From contig CP070783.1 in the NCBI GenBank assembly GCA_020346465.1, forward strand, positions 1,355,319 through 1,416,356: a DNA stretch of 61,038 nt, written 5' to 3'. Positions 44,885 through 54,202 of the stretch are shown piece by piece (within the stretch, counting starts at the first letter, position 1; each line of letters begins with the position of its first letter). Made by a program: the position numbers and the translations under genes. The notes under the pieces are model-generated. The model was not told the origin of the DNA and searched no databases. It saw only the letters and a list, made by a program, of their open reading frames with translations. Origin of the DNA: Deltaproteobacteria bacterium. GTDB lineage: Bacteria; Desulfobacterota; Deferrimicrobia; Deferrimicrobiales; Deferrimicrobiaceae.

Positions 44885-45235
44885 GTGTGGGCGCGGCCGG
44901 AGAGCGACGGGGCAGTCCACGTCGGGTTCACCCACGTTCCGTGTTCCTACCTCGGGGATGTCGTGTTCGTCGAACTCCCTCCGCCCGGGACCGAGGTGCG
45001 GGCGGGAGAGCCGATCGGGCTGGTCGAGTCGTCGGCCGCGGTCTGCGAGATCGTCGCCCCCGTGTCGGGAATCGTTTCGGAGGTCAACCCCGCTGTGGAA
45101 GGGGCCCCCGAGACGATCACCGTTGACCCGTTCGAAGGGGGGTGGCTGCTGGCCATCCGCCCGTCGGATCCCGCGGAGGTGGAAGCCCTCCTTAGCGTCG
45201 AGGAGTACGACCGGTTTTTCCCTTCCGAGGAGTAG
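44885..45235 (+). CDS. GcvH-like protein lacking the lipoyl lysine
   Basis: From GTG 44885 this is 116 residues of a glycine-cleavage H-protein-like fold: VGFTHVPCSYLGDVVFVELP, GTEVRAGEPIGLVESSAAVC and APVSGIVSEVNPAVEG, ending DRFFPSEE. The canonical ESVKA lipoylation motif reads ESSAA (Ala51 in place of Lys), so it cannot shuttle aminomethyl groups. Homology extends upstream of the GTG (PADRRYARTHVW in frame), back to the folD stop in the same frame. The only plausible upstream start is CTG 44846, so the true N-terminus is uncertain. It may function in lipoate metabolism or as a scaffold; the genes for glycine decarboxylase are not here. Confidence 0.75.
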   Translation: MWARPESDGAVHVGFTHVPCSYLGDVVFVELPPPGTEVRAGEPIGLVESSAAVCEIVAPVSGIVSEVNPAVEGAPETITVDPFEGGWLLAIRPSDPAEVEALLSVEEYDRFFPSEE

Positions 45236-45243
45236 ACGCGGCC

Positions 45244-46203
45244 CTACCGGATCTTGAGCGCGTGCATCTCGTAAACGAAGTGGGCGCGGATCTGCAGGTT
45301 GGGGATCTTGTAATGTTCGGGGATCGGGTTATAGGGGGCCGCCATGCGGATCGATCCGAGCGCCTCGTCGTCCAGGACCTTGGACCCGGACCCCTGCAGA
45401 AGGGTCACGGACTCCAGGTGTCCGTTCCGCCCGATGACGAAATCGACCGTCAATTCCCCCTGGACCCCGGCGATCGCGGCTTCGTGCGGGTACTGCCACA
45501 CGAGCTCGATCTTCCGCTTGATGCTTGCGAAGTAGGAGATGTACTGGATCTCCGGGGCGTTCAGGGCGGTCAGCCGGGTCCCGCCTCCCCCCTCCTCGAC
45601 GATCGGCCCCTTCTCGGCGGCCTCTCCTCCCGTCCCCACCGCGCTTCCCGAGGACTTCTCCTCGCCCCGTCCCGACCTCGGAGTCGCTCTCGCGAACACC
45701 ATCTGTCCCAGGGAGGGGGTCAACTCCCGGAGGGATTTGGGCGGGGCGGGCGCAGGCGGCTCGGACGAGGGCGGAGAGGGCCTCTCCGGGGCCGGCGGCG
45801 TCTCCTCGCCGCGCGCGACCTTCGCGGGTGGTTCGCTGCTCCTGGCGGACGGCGGCTCCTCCTTCGGGCGGGGCGCCGGGAACTCCTTCTCGGGCTCAAG
45901 ATCGGGGTTGACGGGCAGGTCGGGGACGCGGCCCGCCAGATCCCGGCGGGTGGGCACGGGAGGCTTCTCTTTCCGGACCGGCTTCGGGGGAGAAGGCGGT
46001 GGGGGCTTCGGGCGCGCCCCCTCCACGATTCCCGGGCGAGGGGGGAGGAAATCGGTCGAGCGCGGCAGGTCCGCAAGATCCACGACCATCACGTCCTCGG
46101 CACGGTGCGGGGTCCAGGGGAACATCGACGCCAGCACCAGGAATGCCAGGTGGAACAGGACGGAAAGGGCGACACAGTATGTCAGAAGGCGACTGTTCGG
46201 CAT
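45244..46203 (-). CDS. tonB: energy transducer TonB
   Basis: The 319-residue protein has an N-terminal transmembrane helix (about 8-28), a long proline/glutamate/lysine-rich periplasmic spacer (50-165), and the C-terminal TonB fold (IKRKIELVWQYPHEAAIAGVQGELTVDFVIGRNGHLESVTLLQGSG, split here by function). It would carry proton-motive energy from ExbBD to outer-membrane receptors; no exbB/exbD or receptor gene is adjacent. The start has no ribosome site, and a good promoter ends eight bases before it. Confidence 0.87.
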   Translation of the reverse strand: MPNSRLLTYCVALSVLFHLAFLVLASMFPWTPHRAEDVMVVDLADLPRSTDFLPPRPGIVEGARPKPPPPSPPKPVRKEKPPVPTRRDLAGRVPDLPVNPDLEPEKEFPAPRPKEEPPSARSSEPPAKVARGEETPPAPERPSPPSSEPPAPAPPKSLRELTPSLGQMVFARATPRSGRGEEKSSGSAVGTGGEAAEKGPIVEEGGGGTRLTALNAPEIQYISYFASIKRKIELVWQYPHEAAIAGVQGELTVDFVIGRNGHLESVTLLQGSGSKVLDDEALGSIRMAAPYNPIPEHYKIPNLQIRAHFVYEMHALKIR

Positions 46204-46211
46204 AACAATAC

Positions 46212-46240
46212 ATTATCCGACCATCCCCCCCGCTTTTCAA
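46212..46240 (-). promoter_or_regulatory. sigma-70-type promoter of tonB, probably leaderless
   Basis: On the minus strand TTGAAA (46240-46235), a 17-base spacer and GATAAT (46217-46212), each five of six consensus bases. The expected start site is one to two bases from the ATG at 46203. Confidence 0.65.
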
Positions 46241-46262
46241 TTCGTGGGGCTCCCGGTACTAT
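46234..46262 (+). promoter_or_regulatory. sigma-70-type promoter of the rhomboid gene
   Basis: TTTTCA (46234-46239), a 17-base spacer and TACTAT (46257-46262). Its -35 hexamer overlaps that of the divergent tonB promoter, so the two cannot be occupied at once. Confidence 0.4.
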
Positions 46263-46294
46263 GGTGAGATCGTGCACCACCGAGGAGCGCACCC

Positions 46295-46981
46295 ATCATC
46301 CCTCTGAAGGACACGGTTCCGGTCACCCGCACGCCGTACGTGAATTACGGGCTGATCGCCCTGAACGTCGCCGTCTTCCTGTACCAGTTGAGCCTCGGCG
46401 AACAGCTGACGGACTTCGTGTATGCCTACGGCCTCATCCCGTTCCGTTTCCTGCAGATGGTTTCCCGGGATCCGGGCGAGCTTCTGACGCCCCTGTCCGC
46501 CATGTTCCTTCACGGCGGCTGGGCGCACCTGCTCGGGAACATGCTCTACCTCCACATCTTCGGGGACAACATCGAGGACAGGTTGGGACACGGGAGATAC
46601 CTGCTGTTCTATCTGTCGTGCGGCGTCCTCTCCTTCCTTGCCCAGATCGCGTTCCAGCCGCATTCCATGGTCCCCAACGTCGGGGCTTCCGGGGCGATCG
46701 CGGGCCTTCTCGGGGCGTACTTCCTGCTCTTCCCGCGGGCCCGGGTTCTGACGCTTCTGCCGCTTTTCTTCATTTGGCCTCTGGTGGAGATCCCGGCGTT
46801 CTTCTTCCTGGGGATCTGGTTTCTCGTCCAGTTCCTGAGCGGGGCGTCCACGATCGGCAGAACGTCCGCCCTCACGGGCGGGGTGGCGTGGTGGGCGCAC
46901 ATCGGCGGGTTCCTCGTGGGCATGTTCCTGCTGAAACTGCTATTACCGCGCGCCTCCGCGCGCCGACCCTTTCTCCTCTGA
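46295..46981 (+). CDS. rhomboid-family intramembrane serine protease, probable ATC start
   Basis: The protein has about 228 residues, six to seven membrane helices, the serine motif VGASGAIAGLLGAYF and the histidine in GVAWWAHIGGFLVG, forming the Ser-His dyad that cleaves transmembrane substrates. The helix-2 HGGWAHLLGNMLYLHIFGDN is also typical. The first canonical start is GTG 46340, which would remove the family N-terminus (IPLKDTVPVTRTP). That segment is encoded in frame, preceded by ATC at 46295 with GAGGAG seven bases upstream. I therefore place the start at ATC. It is transcribed divergently from tonB. Confidence 0.8.
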   Translation: MIPLKDTVPVTRTPYVNYGLIALNVAVFLYQLSLGEQLTDFVYAYGLIPFRFLQMVSRDPGELLTPLSAMFLHGGWAHLLGNMLYLHIFGDNIEDRLGHGRYLLFYLSCGVLSFLAQIAFQPHSMVPNVGASGAIAGLLGAYFLLFPRARVLTLLPLFFIWPLVEIPAFFFLGIWFLVQFLSGASTIGRTSALTGGVAWWAHIGGFLVGMFLLKLLLPRASARRPFLL

Positions 46982-47039
46982 TTCTCCGGAAGGCTTGAAA
47001 ATAAAGGTCCGGCGGGCAGACGACGGCGACAAAAATGGC

Positions 47040-47069
47040 TTGACACGTCCTCTCCCTTCGGCATTCAAT
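47040..47069 (+). promoter_or_regulatory. possible sigma-70-type promoter of the HU gene
   Basis: A perfect TTGACA (47040-47045) is followed after 18 bases by TTCAAT (47064-47069, 4 of 6). The leader to the ATG at 47159 would be about 80 bases. Confidence 0.4.
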
Positions 47070-47158
47070 GAAATCAATTTCCAGACGGGAACCGATCCCC
47101 CGGGGTCCTTGCATCCGGGGATGAGGGATTGAACACTATACTCACGGGAGGGGAGACG

Positions 47159-47443
47159 ATGACGAAGGCGGAACTGGTAGGGTTCATGGCGAAAAAAGCC
47201 GGCATTGGGAAGGGGAAGGCGGAGGGGGCGCTCAACTCGTTCATCGAAGCCGTTTCGAGCACCCTGAAGAAGGGGAACAAGATCGCGTTGACGGGATTCG
47301 GGACATTCAGCGTGAGCAACCGGAAGGCCAGGATGGGGAGAAACCCGCAGACCGGCGCGGCGATCAAGATCAAGGCGACGAAGGTCCCCAAGTTCACGGC
47401 CGGCAAGTCCCTCAAGGAAGCGGTTGGCGGAAAGAAGAAATAG
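47159..47443 (+). CDS. hup: DNA-binding protein HU
   Basis: The 94-residue HU/IHF-family protein begins MTKAELVGFMAKKAGIGKGK and includes KKGNKIALTGFGTFSVSNRK, the arm motif GRNPQTGAAIKIKA and VPKFTAGKSLKEAV. It compacts DNA as a dimer and aids bending at sigma-54 promoters such as those in this window. The ATG at 47159 follows GGGAGGGGAG. A terminator follows. Confidence 0.93.
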   Translation: MTKAELVGFMAKKAGIGKGKAEGALNSFIEAVSSTLKKGNKIALTGFGTFSVSNRKARMGRNPQTGAAIKIKATKVPKFTAGKSLKEAVGGKKK

Positions 47444-47473
47444 AGAACCCCAGTCTGCTGTGGTTCACCACCC

Positions 47474-47508
47474 CCCGGCCGGCCCCGCGCGCGGCCGGGA
47501 TTTTTTTT
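47474..47508 (+). terminator. intrinsic terminator after hup
   Basis: CCCGGCCG (47474-47481) pairs with CGGCCGGG (47492-47499) around a 10-base loop, followed by A and eight T residues. Confidence 0.88.
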
Positions 47509-47520
47509 GCCGGAGGGAGC

Positions 47521-49289
<1,769 letters not shown>

Positions 49290-49290
49290 C

Positions 49291-50841
49291 ATGAAGCGGC
49301 GGCTGATCGCGCTCATCATCCTGGACGGGTGGGGGTACCGGGAGGAGACCGTGGGAAATGCCGTGGCCCTGGCCAACACGCCGTTCTTCGACGGGCTTTG
49401 GGCCGGGTTTCCCCATACGGTCATCCACGCCTCCGAGGAGCGGGTCGGGCTCCCTTCCGGGCAGATGGGGAATTCCGAAGTCGGGCACCTGAACCTGGGG
49501 GCGGGCCGCGTCGTCTACCAGGACATCGTCCGGATATCGAAGTCGATCCGGGACGGCGATTTCTTCCGGAACCCGGTCTTCTGCAAAACGATGGATGCAG
49601 CCCGGGAAAGCGGGAAGGCGCTCCACCTCGTCGGGCTCTTGTCCGACGGGGGTGTCCATACGCTCCACACGCACCTGTACGCCCTTCTCGAAATGGCGAA
49701 GCAGCGGGGACTTGCGCGCGTGTTCGTCCACCCGCTGTTTGACGGCCGTGACACCCCTCCGAACAGCGGGATCCACCACCTCCGCAGCCTGTTGGCGAAG
49801 ATGGAGGAGATCGGCGTGGGGAAGGTGGCCACGGCAGGGGGGCGGTACTACGGGATGGACCGGGACAACCGCTGGGACCGCACCGAACGGGCTTTCCGGG
49901 CGATGGTGCGGGGCGCGGGAAAGGAGAGCGCCGACCCCGTGGCCGCCGTGACCGGTTCCTACGGGGAGGGAAAGAACGACGAGTTCATCGAACCGACGGT
50001 CATCGTGCGGGACGGGCAGCCCGTGGGGTCCATCTCCGAGGGGGATTCGGTCATCTTCTTCAATTTCCGGGCGGACCGCGCCAGGCAGCTCACCCGGGCC
50101 CTGACGCAGAAGGATTTCGACCGCTTCCCGCGGCCCGAGAATCTCGGCCTCGAGTTCGCCTGCATGACGCCGTACGACGAGACGTTCCACCTGCCGGTCG
50201 CATTCCCGGCGCAGGCCAAGGACCAACTTCTCGCGGATGTCTTCGCCTCCCGGGGGATCCGGAATCTCCGGCTGGCGGAGACCGAGAAATACGCGCACGT
50301 GACCTATTTCTTCAACGGGGGGGGCGAGAAGGTGTTCCCGGGGGAGTCCCGGAGTCTGGTCCCGTCCCCCTCGGTCCCGACCTACGACCTCCAGCCGGAG
50401 ATGAGCGCATACGAAGTCGCGGAGCGGGCGGTGGCCGAAGTGGGATCGGGAAGGCACGACGTGCTCATCCTGAACTTCGCGAACGGGGACATGGTGGGGC
50501 ATACCGGTATCCTGCCCGCCGCGATCCGGGCGATCGAGGCGGTGGACGAGAACCTGCGGCGCGTCGTGGAGAAAGTCTGGGAGGCGGGGGGGGTGGCGAT
50601 CGTGACTGCCGACCACGGGAACGCCGAACAGATGGTGGACCCCGAGACGGGGGGGCCGCACACGGCCCACACGACCAACCCCGTTCCCCTGATTCTCGCC
50701 GACCCGCAGGCGAAAGGCACGGTGCTCAAAAGCGACCGCGCGCTGGAGGACATCGCCCCCACGATCCTCCGCATGATGGAAATACCCGCGCCGCCCGACA
50801 TGACCGGCGAGGACATCCGGCAGGCGGTGAACATAGCCTAG
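49291..50841 (+). CDS. gpmI: cofactor-independent phosphoglycerate mutase
   Basis: The 516-residue alkaline-phosphatase-superfamily enzyme shows LIILDGWGYREE, the phosphoserine motif MGNSEVGHLNLGAGR, HPLFDGRDTPP, NFRADRARQLTRA and the metal ligands in ADHGNAEQM and NGDMVGHTG. It uses two manganese ions to interconvert 3- and 2-phosphoglycerate, the step before enolase. One base separates it from the eno stop; a signalling gene follows eight bases later, which ties c-di-GMP signalling to the glycolytic operon transcriptionally. Confidence 0.97.
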   Translation: MKRRLIALIILDGWGYREETVGNAVALANTPFFDGLWAGFPHTVIHASEERVGLPSGQMGNSEVGHLNLGAGRVVYQDIVRISKSIRDGDFFRNPVFCKTMDAARESGKALHLVGLLSDGGVHTLHTHLYALLEMAKQRGLARVFVHPLFDGRDTPPNSGIHHLRSLLAKMEEIGVGKVATAGGRYYGMDRDNRWDRTERAFRAMVRGAGKESADPVAAVTGSYGEGKNDEFIEPTVIVRDGQPVGSISEGDSVIFFNFRADRARQLTRALTQKDFDRFPRPENLGLEFACMTPYDETFHLPVAFPAQAKDQLLADVFASRGIRNLRLAETEKYAHVTYFFNGGGEKVFPGESRSLVPSPSVPTYDLQPEMSAYEVAERAVAEVGSGRHDVLILNFANGDMVGHTGILPAAIRAIEAVDENLRRVVEKVWEAGGVAIVTADHGNAEQMVDPETGGPHTAHTTNPVPLILADPQAKGTVLKSDRALEDIAPTILRMMEIPAPPDMTGEDIRQAVNIA

Positions 50842-50848
50842 GGGGACC

Positions 50849-52558
50849 ATGCAGAAGTCGATCCTGATCATCAGCAACGAGGCAGGCGTCCGGGACATGC
50901 TGGCGAACCTCTTTACCGAGGCGGGATACCGGGTGTCGCTGGCTGCTTCCGGCGCGGAAGCCGCCAAGATCCTGTCCAACTCCGCCCAGGATTTCGTTCT
51001 GTGCGATCTGTTCCTCCCCGATACCTCCGGGGTGGAGCTCAAGCGGCGCATCCTCCGGCTGTCCCCGAAATCCCGCGTGATCGTCCTCTCCTCCTTCACC
51101 GTCATCCGGAGCTCCGACGACGTCCTGCGGTTCGGGACCTCCGATTTCATCCTGGACCAGCGCGAACTCCTCGACCTCCTCGAGGCGGCCGGAGAGGAAA
51201 GGGCCCCGATCGCGCTGCCGGTGACCGACGAGCACCTGAAGAAGTGCCTGATCGAGACGATCGACGTTCTCGTCGGCCTGCTCGAGATCAACGACCCGTT
51301 TTTCGGCGGGAACTCGCACATCACGATGGAGTATGCCCGCTCCGTCGCCGAGGCGATGAAACTGTCCGAGGAGATGGTGGACGAGATCGTCGTGGCGTCT
51401 CTGCTGCACGACATCGGCAGGGTCGGCATCCGGTCCGAGATCCTCGTCGGGAAAAAGGAGATCTCCGAGGACGAGTACAAGTCGGTGAAATCCCACTGCG
51501 AGAATGGAGCCAGCATCCTCGACTCGATCGACTTCCCGTGGAAGATCAAGCCGATCATCGTGCATCACCACGAGAGGTACGACGGGAAGGGGTACCCGGG
51601 CGGGCTGAAGGGGCGCGAGATTCCGCTGGGGGCCAGGATCCTGTCCGTGGTCGACGCCTACGCGGCGATGACATCCAACCGGCCGTACCGGAAGAGCCTG
51701 CAGAAAGAGGAGGCCATCGAGGAGCTGCACAAACACGTGGGGACCCAGTTCGACCCGGAGGTCGTCGAGATCTTCAGCCGCGTGGTGGAGCAGAAGTTCT
51801 ATTACCACGGGGTCGGGGGAAAGCCGAGGATTCTCCTGGTCGACGACGAGGTCGATTTCCTGACGCTCCTCAAGCTCCGGCTGGTCAACGAGGGGTTCGA
51901 GGTGATCGTCGCGGAAAAGGCGTCCCTTGCGTTGGCCCAGATGGAAAAGGCCAGGCCGGACCTCGTGATCTCCGATGTCGTGATGCCGGAAATGGACGGC
52001 ATCGCGATGTACCGGAAGATGCTCGAACTCCCCGGGGGCGGGGAGACGCCTCTCCTGTTCCTCTCCGCGAAGGACGAGACGCGCATGAAGGTCGAGGCGC
52101 TCCACCTGGGCGCGGAGGATTACCTGATCAAGCCGGTGGACCTGAAGGAGCTTGCCGCGCGGATCCGGAACATCATCCGGCGGGACAAGCGAAGGAAGAA
52201 GGGCACCGAAGGCGAAGGGTCCAGCCAGGGGGTCGTGGGGGATCTCAAGAATCTCGGAATCCCCGATATCGTCCAGACGCTCCACCTGGGGCTCAAGACC
52301 GCCTGCGTCCTGCTCCAAGCGGGGCGACCCGAGGAGGGGCGGATCTACTTCGCAAACGGAAGGATTTCCCATTGCGAAACCGGGAGCTTGACGGGCGAGG
52401 AGGCGTTCTACAGGCTCCTGCGCCTGCAGGAGGGGCCGTTCGTGATCTCGCACGGGCAGACGACCAGGAAGCGGACGATCGACATGGACGAGATGCAGCT
52501 GATCCTGGAGGGATTCCGCCGCCTCGACGAGGAAAAGAAGGGAACCACGCGGGGATGA
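50849..52558 (+). CDS. REC-HD-GYP-REC-PATAN cyclic-di-GMP signalling protein
   Basis: The 569-residue protein has four modules: receiver 1 (1-115, Asp53 present but the usual acidic pair replaced by SNEAG), an HD-GYP phosphodiesterase domain (about 130-315; HDIGR at 187-191 and HHERYDGKGYP at 240-250), receiver 2 (327-440, intact VDDE and Asp376) and a C-terminal DUF4388/PATAN segment (about 465-560). HD-GYP domains hydrolyse cyclic-di-GMP. The double receiver flanking the enzyme is unusual. The stop overlaps the PilZ gene, so phosphodiesterase and effector are co-expressed. Confidence 0.9.
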   Translation: MQKSILIISNEAGVRDMLANLFTEAGYRVSLAASGAEAAKILSNSAQDFVLCDLFLPDTSGVELKRRILRLSPKSRVIVLSSFTVIRSSDDVLRFGTSDFILDQRELLDLLEAAGEERAPIALPVTDEHLKKCLIETIDVLVGLLEINDPFFGGNSHITMEYARSVAEAMKLSEEMVDEIVVASLLHDIGRVGIRSEILVGKKEISEDEYKSVKSHCENGASILDSIDFPWKIKPIIVHHHERYDGKGYPGGLKGREIPLGARILSVVDAYAAMTSNRPYRKSLQKEEAIEELHKHVGTQFDPEVVEIFSRVVEQKFYYHGVGGKPRILLVDDEVDFLTLLKLRLVNEGFEVIVAEKASLALAQMEKARPDLVISDVVMPEMDGIAMYRKMLELPGGGETPLLFLSAKDETRMKVEALHLGAEDYLIKPVDLKELAARIRNIIRRDKRRKKGTEGEGSSQGVVGDLKNLGIPDIVQTLHLGLKTACVLLQAGRPEEGRIYFANGRISHCETGSLTGEEAFYRLLRLQEGPFVISHGQTTRKRTIDMDEMQLILEGFRRLDEEKKGTTRG

Positions 52559-52935
52559 CCCTGTTTTCCAAAGACCGGAGGAAAAAAGAGAGGAAACAGC
52601 GTATGGCTACGGTCGTGTTCACGGTCCAGAGCGGAAAGCATCCGAACCGGGTGTCTTCCCCGGTAACGGCTACCGCGAGGGATTTTTCCTCGGTGGGAAT
52701 GTCCGTCGTGACGCCGAAAATCGCCCCGGACGGGATCCACGTGATGTACGACACGCTGATGACCACGCGGAACCGAGTGGATGCGACGATCCTCCCGGAA
52801 GGGGGAACGCCGATCCGGGTATCGGGGACGGTCGTCTGGTTCCGCGCGGCGGAGGGTTCCGAGGGCTCATACATTTTCGGCATGCAGTTCGACGAACCGT
52901 CGGAAGATCTAAAGGAGTGGCTCACCCTCGAGTAG
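52555..52935 (+). CDS. PilZ-domain protein
   Basis: The 126-residue single-domain protein starts KDRRKKERKQRMATVVFTVQ, which supplies the basic N-terminal RxxxR-type motif, and continues ATARDFSSVGMSVVTP for the (D/N)xSxxG motif. PilZ domains bind cyclic-di-GMP through these two motifs. It is coupled by ATGA overlap to the HD-GYP gene. The output (motility, secretion or polysaccharide) is not evident. Confidence 0.82.
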   Translation: MTLFSKDRRKKERKQRMATVVFTVQSGKHPNRVSSPVTATARDFSSVGMSVVTPKIAPDGIHVMYDTLMTTRNRVDATILPEGGTPIRVSGTVVWFRAAEGSEGSYIFGMQFDEPSEDLKEWLTLE

Positions 52936-52938
52936 ACC

Positions 52939-53784
52939 TTGAGAGCGATCGACGTACACGCCCACCCCAGCACCCGTCCCTGGTACGAATCGATGCGTCC
53001 CTACTTCGAGGCGCTCGAGTCCTACTACAAGACCCCCTTCCGCGTCCGCACGGACGAGGAGATGGCCGGGGAGTTCCTCCGGGCCGATGTGGGAGCGATG
53101 ATCCTTGCCTGGGATGCGGAGACGACAACCCGTCTGCCGGCGACGACCAACGATTACGTCGCCTCGATCCGGGACCGTTTTCCCGGGGCGGTCGTCGGCG
53201 CCTGGGCCTCGGTCGACCCGTGGAAGGGGGAGGAATCCGTGCGGGAGCTCGATCGCGCCGTCCGAACCCTCCGGCTCGCGGGGGTGAAGTTCCAGGGTGT
53301 CGCCCAGGCGTTCTTCCCGAACGACCGGCGGTTCTATCCCCTCTACGAGAAGTGCGTCGAGCTGTCCGTCCCCGTGCAGTTCCACACCGGCACCACCGGC
53401 CTGGGGGCGGGCACGCCCGGAGGGATGGGGCTCAAGCTCAAATACACCCAGCCGATCCATCTCGACGATGTCGCGGCCGATTTCCCCGGCCTCACGATCA
53501 TCGCGTGCCACCCCTCGTGGCCTTGGCAGAGCGAGATGATCGCCGTTCTTCTTCACAAGGCCAACGTGTATATGGAAACGTCGGGCTGGTCTCCGAAATA
53601 TTTCACGCCCGAACTGAAGAAAGAGATCGCCGGGCGCCTGCAGGACAAGGTCATGTTCGGGTCGGACTACCCCGTCCTGACGTACGAAAGGCTCTTCCGG
53701 GACTGGGATGCCGAGCGGTACCCGGCTGCGGTCCTGGACAAGGTCTTCCTCGCCAACGCGCGGCGCATCCTCGGGCTTCCTTGA
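52939..53784 (+). CDS. amidohydrolase-family metal-dependent hydrolase
   Basis: The 281-residue protein is of the amidohydrolase 2 (PF04909) type: VHAHPSTRP with the two metal histidines, GVKFQGVAQAFFPND, FHTGTTG, IACHPSWPW and the final metal Asp in MFGSDYPVL. The family includes decarboxylases such as ACMSD and related aryl-acid enzymes as well as hydrolases; the substrate is unknown. It begins at TTG 52939, three bases after the PilZ stop, and probably ends this transcript. Confidence 0.82.
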   Translation: MRAIDVHAHPSTRPWYESMRPYFEALESYYKTPFRVRTDEEMAGEFLRADVGAMILAWDAETTTRLPATTNDYVASIRDRFPGAVVGAWASVDPWKGEESVRELDRAVRTLRLAGVKFQGVAQAFFPNDRRFYPLYEKCVELSVPVQFHTGTTGLGAGTPGGMGLKLKYTQPIHLDDVAADFPGLTIIACHPSWPWQSEMIAVLLHKANVYMETSGWSPKYFTPELKKEIAGRLQDKVMFGSDYPVLTYERLFRDWDAERYPAAVLDKVFLANARRILGLP

Positions 53785-54010
53785 GATTCCCCTCCCGCGC
53801 CCACTCCCCGGCTCCGTCCAGCGACCGGGGCCTCCGGCTCGCGGGGGGCTTCCCCTCCGCTACGCTCGCGACCTTCACCCGCTCGCTGCCGGTTCCGCTC
53901 GCCGCGGCCCGAACCTCGCTCCACAGGCCGCTGCGGGGAACCCCCCGCATCGCCGGGGTCCCAAGCTCGATGTTGTGGAACATGTCGGGAGGTGTGCCGG
54001 GAAATAGGAC
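53785..54010. other. non-coding stretch with GC hairpins
   Basis: There is no gene between the amidohydrolase and the tRNA promoter. The stretch is C-rich with several short stems, for example CCCCGG pairing with CCGGGG near 53803-53828 and a GCGG...CCGC stem around 53835-53861. Repeated CGCTCG words run through it. It may hold a terminator for the upstream operon or a dispersed repeat; I cannot decide without other copies. Confidence 0.4.
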
Positions 54011-54038
54011 TTGCCACGCGGAAATACAGGTATATACT
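54011..54038 (+). promoter_or_regulatory. sigma-70-type promoter of tRNA-Leu
   Basis: TTGCCA (54011-54016), a 16-base spacer and TATACT (54033-54038) lie 33 bases before the tRNA. The surrounding sequence is AT-rich in an otherwise GC-rich region. Confidence 0.65.
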
Positions 54039-54071
54039 ATAGTTTTTCGTATAAACGGCTGCCGTTGGAGT

Positions 54072-54153
54072 GCGAGAGTGGCGGAATGGCAGACGCGCCG
54101 GATTTAGGATCCGGTGGGCAACCGTGAGGGTTCAAATCCCTCCTCTCGCACCA
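54072..54153 (+). tRNA. tRNA-Leu (anticodon UAG)
   Basis: The acceptor stem is GCGAGAG/CTCTCGC with encoded CCA at 54151-54153. The anticodon stem CCGGA/TCCGG encloses the loop TTTAGGA, anticodon TAG, reading CUN leucine codons. A class II variable arm (GGGCAACCGT region) and the T-loop GTTCAAATC are present. It lies 50 bp upstream of tig. Confidence 0.95.
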
Positions 54154-54202
54154 ACTGCCCGAGCATTTTACTCTAAGAATATATAGGGGAGCACGAACCG
54201 TC

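Noticed and set aside
43982-45235. A FolD-GcvH fusion protein
   Set aside because: A TAA stop separates them; although the frames agree, separate proteins are the simpler reading, so it is reported only as a start-site question.
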